This document shows, in pieces, positions 33,373 through 40,512 of a stretch of 64,000 nt of DNA; within the stretch, counting starts at the first letter, position 1, and each line of letters starts with the position of its first letter. The stretch spans positions 186,001-250,000 of the forward strand of contig CACYWL010000001.1 in the NCBI GenBank assembly GCA_902778055.1. Reading direction: 5' to 3'. This DNA is from an uncultured Eubacteriales bacterium. GTDB taxonomy: Bacteria; Bacillota; Clostridia; Christensenellales; Aristaeellaceae. Made by a program: the position numbers and the translations under genes. Under the pieces are notes generated by a model. It worked only from the letters and a program-made list of their open reading frames with translations, had not been told where the DNA came from and made no database searches.

Positions 33373-33688
33373 CACTCAGAAGGCCCTGGAGATGATCGTT
33401 CCGATTGCGGAGGCTCTGAACATCGAAGTTCACGCGGACGGCAGTCTCCTGTACTGCAACGGCCAGGCAATCGGTATCGGATGCAATTCGACCTACGCCA
33501 CCGTGAACGAGTTCATCGGATACGCATTCCTGCGGATGTGCCATAGGGAGTACCGGTTCAAGGAGGGCATATCCGAGGCGAAGAAACTGGTGGAGGCCAT
33601 TAAGCGCTACTGGTACAGCGAGTACCAGATGAAGCAGCTGAAGGACGTTCTGGAGGGAAAAGAAGATGCAGACAGCGGAAATCCTTAA
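33353..33688 (+). CDS. Hypothetical phage protein
   Basis: A 111-residue protein starting MKPMTSDTQKALEMIVPIAE behind GAGGTACG. Alpha/beta start, helical end (EYQMKQLKDVLEGKEDAD). It overlaps both neighbours by about 20 bases. No family recognised. Confidence 0.55.
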   Translation: MKPMTSDTQKALEMIVPIAEALNIEVHADGSLLYCNGQAIGIGCNSTYATVNEFIGYAFLRMCHREYRFKEGISEAKKLVEAIKRYWYSEYQMKQLKDVLEGKEDADSGNP

Positions 33689-33911
33689 GACCCTGGAGGA
33701 CATCGCGGATGTCGGGATCGTGAACTATAAGCAGACGAACGCGGTGCGGGAGGCAATCCCTCTGGTGAAGAAGCAGATCCCCGTCTCTCCGGTGCTGAAG
33801 CCTCCATATTACCGCTGCGGAGCCTGCGGAGAAGGAATTGTCGGCATCGAGCGGGACGGCTTCGGACACGCCTTCTGTAATGCCTGCGGACAGGCGGTGC
33901 TCTGGAAGTGA
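33666..33911 (+). CDS. Small zinc-ribbon protein
   Basis: Eighty-one residues; a helical N-terminus and a C-terminal four-Cys ribbon (YYRCGACGEGIVG...FCNACGQAVLWK), a frequent arrangement among phage proteins. The next gene starts inside its stop. Confidence 0.6.
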   Translation: MQTAEILKTLEDIADVGIVNYKQTNAVREAIPLVKKQIPVSPVLKPPYYRCGACGEGIVGIERDGFGHAFCNACGQAVLWK

Positions 33912-34171
33912 TCCGATGCGACACCTGCCCCAGATGCAAAGACAGTTATCCTGGCAAAGTGGACTCGGACGGAAATCACTTCTTCATCTGCGGAATGACC
34001 GGAAACATGGTCTACACTCAACCCCGGAAGGTGAAGCGGTGGTCTGGGCCGGGATACCTTCACTTCGGGATCAGCTCCTGCGGGATCTTCGAGACCGTGG
34101 AAGATGCGCTGGCCCATATGACCGAGATCGAACGGAAACGATACTACGAAAGGGTGAATCAAAATGTTTGA
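33908..34171 (+). CDS. Hypothetical Cys-containing phage protein
   Basis: Eighty-seven residues from GTG 33908. CDTCPRCKDSYPGKVDSDGNHFFICGMTGNMVY looks like a zinc-binding domain; a C-terminal helix follows. Overlaps the MazG-like gene by 8 bases. Confidence 0.55.
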   Translation: MIRCDTCPRCKDSYPGKVDSDGNHFFICGMTGNMVYTQPRKVKRWSGPGYLHFGISSCGIFETVEDALAHMTEIERKRYYERVNQNV

Positions 34172-34700
34172 TGTTGAGGACTATCAGCGGCTGGCCATGC
34201 GGACCAGCCCGGAGGGACACGACCGGATGCTGAATGGCTGCATGGGCTTGATCGGCGAATCCGGTGAAGTGGTGGACATCGTGAAGAAGTGGAAATTCCA
34301 GAGCGGTGACCACGCGCAGCTGCCGAAGGACAAGCTGATCGAGGAGCTGGGAGACGTGCTCTGGTATTGCGCGGAGATCAGCACTGCCCAGATGGTGGAG
34401 ATGGTGCCGGCAGTCAAGGCGATGGGGCTGGAAGAGATCCAGTATGACGGAAAACTCCATATCGAAGCGCTGTTCCTGGCCAAGCTCGCGCAGAGCATGA
34501 CGGACGCATGGCTCTATCCGGACGAATACACGCCGGAACCGCTCTACATCGTGGCCTGCATCATCGACCTGGTGGGCTATATGCTGAGCAACTACTGCGA
34601 TGCTGATCTGTCCGAATGCATGGAGCGGAATATTGAGAAACTCAAGCGCAGGTATCCTGACGGCTTTGATCCGGAAAGGAGCCTGCACAGGGAGGGATAA
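34164..34700 (+). CDS. Phage MazG-like nucleotide pyrophosphohydrolase
   Basis: A 178-residue all-alpha NTP pyrophosphohydrolase. NGCMGLIGESGEVVDIVKKWKFQSG and LIEELGDVLWYCAEI supply the ExxE...ExxD metal sites, and the end KLKRRYPDGFDPERSLHRE is the usual phage MazG C-terminus. Such phage enzymes may alter nucleotide pools or ppGpp signalling of the host. A long insertion (about residues 85-140) separates the core from the C-terminus. Differs from the chromosomal two-domain MazG. Confidence 0.85.
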   Translation: MFDVEDYQRLAMRTSPEGHDRMLNGCMGLIGESGEVVDIVKKWKFQSGDHAQLPKDKLIEELGDVLWYCAEISTAQMVEMVPAVKAMGLEEIQYDGKLHIEALFLAKLAQSMTDAWLYPDEYTPEPLYIVACIIDLVGYMLSNYCDADLSECMERNIEKLKRRYPDGFDPERSLHREG

Positions 34701-34703
34701 GCA

Positions 34704-35036
34704 ATGGCCCCTCCCAGCAATAAGGAACTGGCAAAGAAGCTCCGGATCATAGCAAAGAGCACCACCAACGAGAAGGTGAAGAAGATCCTGCTGATGGCGG
34801 CAGACCGGCTCCAGAAGCCCGGGCATCCGCACAATAAGCAGAACGCCGTCTGCCTGTACTCCGTCTGGCGAAAGAAGGATGACAAACTGGTGTGCTTCGA
34901 TCTTCCGGAAAAGGAATGCCTCAAGATCATGGAGATCGGCCATGCCGGATTCATGGCAGCGATGAGGCGCGGATCCGGAAAATGGGAAATCCAGAAAAGA
35001 TTTGCGGACGAGGATCCGGAGACAGTCACAAGATAA
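34704..35036 (+). CDS. Hypothetical phage protein
   Basis: A 110-residue basic protein beginning MAPPSNKELAKKLRIIAKST, with a helical N-terminal half (VKKILLMAADRLQKP) and a beta-type second half. It is the last gene before a terminator, closing the early operon. Confidence 0.6.
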   Translation: MAPPSNKELAKKLRIIAKSTTNEKVKKILLMAADRLQKPGHPHNKQNAVCLYSVWRKKDDKLVCFDLPEKECLKIMEIGHAGFMAAMRRGSGKWEIQKRFADEDPETVTR

Positions 35037-35055
35037 TCTCGAGATAATGAAACTT

Positions 35056-35102
35056 ACCGGCAAGTAAGAAAACCCAGTGTTTTCAAGGCTTGCCGGTTTT
35101 TT
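35056..35102 (+). terminator. Intrinsic terminator of the early operon
   Basis: A 9-bp outer stem ACCGGCAAG/CTTGCCGGT and an inner AAAAC/GTTTT pairing, followed by six T. It lies 19 bases after the preceding stop. Confidence 0.85.
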
Positions 35103-35314
35103 CTTGTTGGAAATCTCGTAGTGAAGCAAGTAAAATCTCAAGATTCCAACAAGGTTTTTGGGAAAAGTAAATATCTGCCGGCTGATGAAAATGTTCAGAC
35201 ATGTTCGGTTGAAAGCTGATAAAGTGCACGCTGTAAAATTTTGATCAGAGACCGGGAGCAGTCCACCAAACAGGGCGGCTCCTATTTTTGTGAGAAAGGA
35301 GGCTTTCGCAGCAG

Positions 35315-35377
35315 TGCTTTACTCCTGGGCACTGGCCTGCATCGTGTTTGGCATCTTCGCACCGACTTTCGCCTAAG
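35315..35377 (+). CDS. 20-residue ORF, partial duplicate of the next gene's membrane segment
   Basis: GTG 35315 stands about 10 bases after AAAGGAGG and encodes a peptide with ALACIVFGIFAP. The DNA at 35333-35356 is identical over 24 bases to 35573-35596 in the next gene, and similarity extends about ten bases further, in the same frame. It is either a truncated duplicate or a leader peptide. The rest of 35103-35410 holds no other gene. Confidence 0.4.
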
Positions 35378-35410
35378 GTGCGTGCGAAAATGAAAGGAGA
35401 AGAGACCAGA

Positions 35411-36406
35411 ATGTTCTCGAAACTGAAAGAAAGCTTCAAAGCAAACCCGCAATTCTACTACGCCATGTCGATCGCGGCCACATGGGCCAACGCAGGAAGC
35501 CTGCTCAACGGCGTATCGACATCCCAGAAGGACGGCATCCTGCCTTTCCTGCTCTGGGCCATCGGTAACACGCTGGCCTGCATCGTGTTTGGCATCCTTG
35601 CACCGATGATTCCGAAGCTCCGGGACGTGTTCCGGCATCCGATCATGAAGATCGTGATGGGAATCATGTGTCCGTTCCAGTGCTGGATCAGCATGAACGG
35701 CATTCAGACGGTGTTCGCCCAGACAACGCTCGGGCCGACATGGGGCATCATTATTGCCCTGGCTTTCGCTGTATTCTTCCTGATTCTGCTGTTCAAGTTC
35801 GGGATGATCCGGAACGTGCTGACGGATCACATGAGCTGGACAGCGGTGTACGCTATCGTATTCGGTCTGACGATTGTGGCGCTGATCACATCCGGAGGGA
35901 ATTACGTTCCCCTGCAGATGGGAGCGGACAAGATCGGGGTCGGCATTAAGAACTGCCTGCTCCTGATCCCCGGCGCCTTCCTGTATCCGTACTACTTCGA
36001 GCTGCTGGATTATAACGAGAAGAACGAGGATCACACCCGGAAGATCAACATCAGACGCGCCTTCATCATGGGCGGTCTGATCTTCGGCGTGTATCTGGTC
36101 TTCATCTTCCTGATGAGCCTGGCCAACTTCAGCCCAGTGCTGAATATCATCAAGGCCGTGCTGGTCACCCTGATTGCCATCTCTTCCCTGTCCAGCTTCC
36201 AGTATTCGATCTATCTGACCTTCGGAAAGAAGATCGGGCTGGCGCTGAACGTGCTCACGGTGGCCCTCTGGCAGCTGCTGATTCCCCTGGGCGTCATGGG
36301 TGCATGGACGCTGATGGCCTCCATCCGGGTCTACATCGTAGCCGCGGCAGTTATCGCCGCCTTTGCCTGGCATTTCCATGAGAAAAGGCAGGTGAAAGCG
36401 GCATGA
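35411..36406 (+). CDS. Multi-pass membrane protein of unknown function
   Basis: A 331-residue protein with about nine hydrophobic segments, starting MFSKLKESFKANPQFYYAMS behind GAAAGGAGA. The opening ATWANAGSLLNGV and the loop IPKLRDVFRHPIMKIVMG loosely recall secondary transporters, but no family is certain. Its stop overlaps the ATG of the PAPS-reductase-like gene, tying it to the sulphur/ParB cassette. A transporter or membrane partner for that cassette is inference. Large membrane proteins are unusual in this part of a phage genome. Confidence 0.65.
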   Translation: MFSKLKESFKANPQFYYAMSIAATWANAGSLLNGVSTSQKDGILPFLLWAIGNTLACIVFGILAPMIPKLRDVFRHPIMKIVMGIMCPFQCWISMNGIQTVFAQTTLGPTWGIIIALAFAVFFLILLFKFGMIRNVLTDHMSWTAVYAIVFGLTIVALITSGGNYVPLQMGADKIGVGIKNCLLLIPGAFLYPYYFELLDYNEKNEDHTRKINIRRAFIMGGLIFGVYLVFIFLMSLANFSPVLNIIKAVLVTLIAISSLSSFQYSIYLTFGKKIGLALNVLTVALWQLLIPLGVMGAWTLMASIRVYIVAAAVIAAFAWHFHEKRQVKAA

Positions 36407-37188
36407 AACGGATTCTCGGAAGGAAGCAGCGGATTGACAATCAGCTGTGGCTGGATGCCATGAACCAGATTGAAGACCTGGTATCAGCTGATGAGCTTGA
36501 AGAAGCGGTCCGGAAAGTCCGGGAGGACATCCGGGAGAAAACAGCCGGCAAGAAGGTGGCCTACTGCTGGAGCGGTGGTAAGGACAGTATTGTCCTTAGC
36601 AAAATCTGCAGGCAGGAAGGCATCACGGATTGCATGTTTGCCCATACGGAGCTTGAATATCCGGAATTCCTCGGCTGGTGCCTGTCCAATCTGCCGGAGG
36701 GCTGCGAGGTTATCAATACCAGGCAGGATCTGGACTGGCTGGCCAGGCATCAGGAGATGATCTTCCCGAAGGGCAAGGAGCTGAACGCATGGTATTCCGG
36801 CGTCCAGCGGACCGGCTTCACGAAGTATTTCTTCGATCACCAGCTGGACATGATCATGGTCGGCCACCGGAAAGCGGACGGCAACGTCTGCGGGAAGGAC
36901 AACATCATCCGGAAGAACTCCGGAGAGGTGCGGTATTCGCCCCTGGCTGACTGGCCCCATGAGATGACGCTGGCCTACATCCATTACCACAGGCTGCAGC
37001 TGCCGCCGATCTACGGCTGGAAGAACGGCTTCCGCTGCGGGACGCATCCCTGGCCTTCCCGGATGTACATGGAGGATCTTCACCAGGGCTACAGCGAGGT
37101 CTGGGAGATCGATCCGGACATCATCAGAGGCGCGGCTGAGAAGATCGACAGCGCCCGAGCCTTCCTCGAGGAGGTGACGGCGAAATGA
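36403..37188 (+). CDS. PAPS-reductase-like PP-loop protein
   Basis: A 261-residue adenine-nucleotide alpha-hydrolase. The PP-loop is VAYCWSGGKDSIVLSKI, followed by FAHTELEYPEF and WLARHQEMIFPKG; the C-terminal HPWPSRMYMEDLHQGYSEVW is distinctive. PP-loop enzymes activate substrates by adenylation, as in CysH, DndC and IbrA. The C-terminal ECGLH active-site motif of true PAPS reductases is not seen, so sulphate reduction is doubtful. Followed directly by a ParB-like gene. Confidence 0.8.
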   Translation: MKRILGRKQRIDNQLWLDAMNQIEDLVSADELEEAVRKVREDIREKTAGKKVAYCWSGGKDSIVLSKICRQEGITDCMFAHTELEYPEFLGWCLSNLPEGCEVINTRQDLDWLARHQEMIFPKGKELNAWYSGVQRTGFTKYFFDHQLDMIMVGHRKADGNVCGKDNIIRKNSGEVRYSPLADWPHEMTLAYIHYHRLQLPPIYGWKNGFRCGTHPWPSRMYMEDLHQGYSEVWEIDPDIIRGAAEKIDSARAFLEEVTAK

Positions 37189-37799
37189 AAGTCTCCATGA
37201 TGAAGCTGGCCGATCTGAAGCGGCCGGAGAAAAACTGCCGGATCCATACTGACCGTCAGCTGAAGGAATTCAAGCGCAGCGTGGAGATGTTCGGCCAGAT
37301 CCGGCCCATCGTGGTGGATGAGACCAACACCATCCTGTGCGGCAACGGCCTGTATGAGGCGCTTCTGGAAATGGGAAAGACGGAAGCCTCCGTGCTGAAG
37401 CGGACCGACCTGACCGAAGCCCAGAAGAAGAAGCTCATGCTGGCAGACAATAAGGTCTACACGCTGGGCACAGACAATCTGGAAGTCTTCGATGAATGGC
37501 TCCGGGAGCTGGGCGATGTCGATATCCCCGGATACGATGAAGAGCTGCTGGAAACCCTCTTGGCAGAGACACCGGAGATCGATGAGCTGGTGACGGATTA
37601 CGGAAACTTCACCGAATCCTCCGTCAATTCCATGAAGAGGCACGAGGAGGCACACGCGGCTGGAAATTTCGGGCCGTCTGCCGCGCCGGCAGCGCAGAGC
37701 GAAGAAACTCCAATCCAGAATCAGAACGCGCCAGAGACGCCTCCTGAGGGCTCCTACGTGGTGTGCCCGAACTGTGGTCATCATATCCCTGTGAGGTGA
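37185..37799 (+). CDS. ParB-like protein paired with the first PP-loop gene
   Basis: A 204-residue protein. The ParB core reads MKLADLKRPEKNCRIHTDRQLKEFKRSVEMFGQIRPIVVDE, with ILCGNGLYEALLEMGKTEAS where ParB has its GERR box. A Pro/Ala linker leads to a C-terminal CPNCGHHI half zinc knuckle. It overlaps the PP-loop gene as ATGA and is close to the second pair, so the four genes are one unit. Confidence 0.75.
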   Translation: MKVSMMKLADLKRPEKNCRIHTDRQLKEFKRSVEMFGQIRPIVVDETNTILCGNGLYEALLEMGKTEASVLKRTDLTEAQKKKLMLADNKVYTLGTDNLEVFDEWLRELGDVDIPGYDEELLETLLAETPEIDELVTDYGNFTESSVNSMKRHEEAHAAGNFGPSAAPAAQSEETPIQNQNAPETPPEGSYVVCPNCGHHIPVR

Positions 37800-37804
37800 T
37801 GGCC

Positions 37805-38977
37805 ATGGCGATCAAGAGAGTGCAGAGCTCAATGTCGGTGGTGGATGCGGCTGTGATCCGGATTCTGAACACCTTCAAACAGGGCGTTAAGGTTTACCTG
37901 GCATTCTCTGCCGGGAAGGACAGCCTCTGTCTGAGCCATATGGTGTACTCCCTGATCAAACAGGGAAAGATCGATCCGAAGCAGCTGACAGTCTTCTTCA
38001 TCGATGAGGAAGCCATCTACCCCTCCATGGAGCAGATGGCCTATCAGTGGCATGGTTTGTTTTCAAATCTGGGCGTGAGATTCGACTGGTATTGCCTGCC
38101 GTTCAAACAGGTATCCTGCTTCCATCAGCTGCAGAATGATGAGCGGTGGATCACCTGGGAGCCCGGCAAGGAAAGCACCTGGGTCAGAGACGCGCCTCCC
38201 TTCGCGATCCGGAAGCATCCGGCAGTCCACTATCCCGGCGAGATGAACTACCAGCACTTCTGCACCATCGTCATGAACGATGGCATCATGCTGATGGGCG
38301 TCCGGGCCAGTGAGAGTGTGCAGCGCCTCCGGAATATCGCGCGGTCCAAGATGAACGGCGGGGCCACAGGCCAGCAGTTCACCGTTCTCCCCATGTATGA
38401 CTGGAAGGACACGGACGTCTGGCTCTACATCAAGGAGCACCATCTGAAGTTTCCGGAAAGCTACATGGATCTGTACCGGGACGGGCTGAACCGTCCGCAG
38501 ATGAGGCTGTCCAACTTCTTCGGAGCTGACAGCTGTAATGGTCTCCGGCATATCGCGGCTACGAATCCAGACCTGTGGGCCAGGATCGAGAAGCGAGAGC
38601 CGAATGCATATATGGTCATGCTCTACTGGGACAGCGAGCTCTTCAAGCGAAGCACCCGGAAGAGACGCAAGATGGAAGAGGACGGACCGAAGAAGGACTA
38701 CAAGGCGCTGGTGAAGGCCATGCTCTTTGAAGACTTCGACAAGACCTTCCTCTCTCCGGAGCGGAAGTCTGTCGGCAGATCATACCGGCAGATGTGGATC
38801 AAGATGAACGGCACCGGCAGCGAGAAGATCTACAAGAAAATGTATGAGGCGATCGTAGCCGGCGATCCCAAGCGGCGTACCCTTCGAGCCATTATTGGAA
38901 ATTGGGCTGTGGACTGCGTAGAGAATGCGAAGCAGGACGCGGCGCGAAGGGAGGTGAAACGCCGTGGCGAATGTTGA
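37805..38977 (+). CDS. IbrA-like PAPS-reductase family protein (DUF3440 type)
   Basis: A 390-residue PP-loop protein: VYLAFSAGKDSLCLSHMVYSL, FFIDEEAIYPS, IMLMGVRASESVQRLRNI, LPMYDWKDTDVWLYIKEH, and a C-terminal DUF3440-like half (SVGRSYRQMWIKMNGTGSEKIYKKMYEAIVAGDPKRR). This matches IbrA, which in E. coli is encoded with the ParB-like IbrB and affects expression of surface proteins. ATG 37805 is well placed after GAGGTGATGG; ATG 37799 is possible. Its real substrate is not known. Confidence 0.82.
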   Translation: MAIKRVQSSMSVVDAAVIRILNTFKQGVKVYLAFSAGKDSLCLSHMVYSLIKQGKIDPKQLTVFFIDEEAIYPSMEQMAYQWHGLFSNLGVRFDWYCLPFKQVSCFHQLQNDERWITWEPGKESTWVRDAPPFAIRKHPAVHYPGEMNYQHFCTIVMNDGIMLMGVRASESVQRLRNIARSKMNGGATGQQFTVLPMYDWKDTDVWLYIKEHHLKFPESYMDLYRDGLNRPQMRLSNFFGADSCNGLRHIAATNPDLWARIEKREPNAYMVMLYWDSELFKRSTRKRRKMEEDGPKKDYKALVKAMLFEDFDKTFLSPERKSVGRSYRQMWIKMNGTGSEKIYKKMYEAIVAGDPKRRTLRAIIGNWAVDCVENAKQDAARREVKRRGEC

Positions 38978-39488
38978 TGTGTTTGCTCCGCTCAACTCCC
39001 TTCAATGGGTCGATCGTAATTTGCTGAAGGCAAATGACTACAACCCGAACAAGGTCAGCGAGGAGAACTTGAAGCTCCTGATCCAATCCATAGAGACCAA
39101 CGGATGGACGCTGCCTATAGTCTGCCGACCTGATTTTACGATTATTGACGGCTTCCATCGCTGGACGGTCTCGGGAAGGGAGCCCCTTCTCACGAAGCTT
39201 CACGGACAGGTGCCAGTTGTAATCGTAAATCATACGGACCGCGCGGATGATATCTACGGAACGATCACCCACAACAGGGCGAGAGGCACCCACCTTTTGG
39301 AGCCAATGAAAGCCATCGTGAAAGAGCTCCTGGACTCCGGCAAGGAGATTAAGGAGATCTCAAAGGAGCTGGGCATGACCCCTGAGGAGGTCTTCCGTCT
39401 CTCAGACTTCACGAGAGAAGACTTCTTAGACATCATGACTCGTGGTGCGAATGGCTACAACAAAGCGGAGATCATCCGCTACCTGTAA
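38964..39488 (+). CDS. IbrB-like ParB-domain protein
   Basis: A 174-residue protein: WVDRNLLKANDYNPNKVSEENLKLLIQSIETNGWTLPIVCR followed by IIDGFHRWTVSGREP is the IbrB pattern, and the IDGFHRW motif is the equivalent of the ParB nucleotide-binding box. A C-terminal helix-turn-helix (IKEISKELGMTPEEVFRLSD) is likely. It starts at GTG behind GGGAGGTGAAA and overlaps the IbrA-like gene by 14 bases. Confidence 0.82.
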   Translation: MANVDVFAPLNSLQWVDRNLLKANDYNPNKVSEENLKLLIQSIETNGWTLPIVCRPDFTIIDGFHRWTVSGREPLLTKLHGQVPVVIVNHTDRADDIYGTITHNRARGTHLLEPMKAIVKELLDSGKEIKEISKELGMTPEEVFRLSDFTREDFLDIMTRGANGYNKAEIIRYL

Positions 39489-39903
39489 TCGATCACCCTG
39501 GCGTAAAGGCGGGGGCGTACACCTTCGTATGCCCCTGCCAAATGCCAGTCCAATACCCAATGCCCCACCCCCCACCCACCACACGGTGTGCCTTAGGGCA
39601 TCGCGCCGTGCTTGATTCTGCGTTTTTCCGGAGCGTCCGTCAACGCTTTTCGCGCCGAAAAGAAAAAACAGGCCCCCTCGAGGAAAATCTCGGCGGGAAA
39701 AATAGGTTCTTTCGGCGCTGGGAAAACGACTGCGCCTGTTCGCCCCCCAAAAATCGCTACGATACTGGGGTGAAAACGGGTGGTTTAGTTGGAAATCTGC
39801 GACATTTTACCCGTATCTGCAACAGATTATTCCGGATCGAAATCGAATCAGAAATCATCGTCCGGAAGAAGCTGAGAAAGGATTTTGACTGAAGGGATAA
39901 GGT
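39489..39903. other. Non-coding stretch before the terminase genes, candidate packaging site
   Basis: No convincing gene; a 116-codon frame at 39542 lacks a ribosome site and has odd composition. The stretch holds a strong hairpin with arms GGGGCGTAC/GTATGCCCC (about 39509-39539), a C-rich run, CTTTTCG/CGAAAAG (39646-39662) and a purine-rich tract. Its place before the small terminase gene is where cos sites lie in lambda-type phages. Confidence 0.45.
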
Positions 39904-40512
39904 ATGGCAGACAAGGAGAAAGTGATCCTCGAGGATGACGTGCTTTACATCCTCCAGCCGGGCCTGACGATCTATGTCAAGACCGCTGACATGTGTTCAT
40001 GGTTCGGAGTTTCCAATCAGTGGGTCGGACAGCTCACCGGACAGGGAACGCTGAACAAGATGCAGACCGAACACGGAAAGCTGTTCAACCTGGGAGACTC
40101 AGTCCACGGCTACATGGATTCTCTGAACGAGAAAGTCACAAAGACTGCCGAAGAGAAAAAGCTGGACAAGGCGAAGGCTACGGCCGAGGTTAAGCTGAAG
40201 GTTGCCAAAGCGGCCATGGCTGAGCTGCAGGCCAAGGAGCTGTCCGGGAAGATGCACCGGAGCGAGGATGTTCAAGTCTTCACTCAGGAGCTGATCGATA
40301 CCGTGAAGAACGCTCTGCTTTCTCTGCCCGGCAGACTGGCGGTAGAAGTCTCCCTCTGCGATACCGCCGAAGAGTGCTCTGTCCTGATCAAGGAAGCCAT
40401 CCGGGATGTTCTCTCCGAGCTGTCGGAGTTTGACTATGATCCGGAGAAGTATGAGGCACTGGTTAGGGAGCGCCAGAACATGGATGAGAAAGTGGAGGAT
40501 GATTCCGAATGA
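39904..40512 (+). CDS. Terminase small subunit (Nu1-like)
   Basis: A 202-residue DNA-packaging protein. An N-terminal winged-helix-like segment (YVKTADMCSWFGVSNQWVGQLTGQG) is followed by a long coiled coil of Lys, Ala and Glu and a C-terminal domain likely to contact the large subunit. It would recognise the packaging site. Stop overlaps the large terminase ATG. Confidence 0.82.
   Translation: MADKEKVILEDDVLYILQPGLTIYVKTADMCSWFGVSNQWVGQLTGQGTLNKMQTEHGKLFNLGDSVHGYMDSLNEKVTKTAEEKKLDKAKATAEVKLKVAKAAMAELQAKELSGKMHRSEDVQVFTQELIDTVKNALLSLPGRLAVEVSLCDTAEECSVLIKEAIRDVLSELSEFDYDPEKYEALVRERQNMDEKVEDDSE

Noticed and set aside
36403..39488. A Dnd phosphorothioation system
   Set aside because: DndA, DndD and DndE are missing and the second pair matches IbrA/IbrB better; DNA sulphur modification remains only a hypothesis.
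39542..39892. A 116-codon plus-strand frame before the terminase
   Set aside because: No ribosome site, unusual Pro/His/Arg start and no motif; the stretch looks non-coding.
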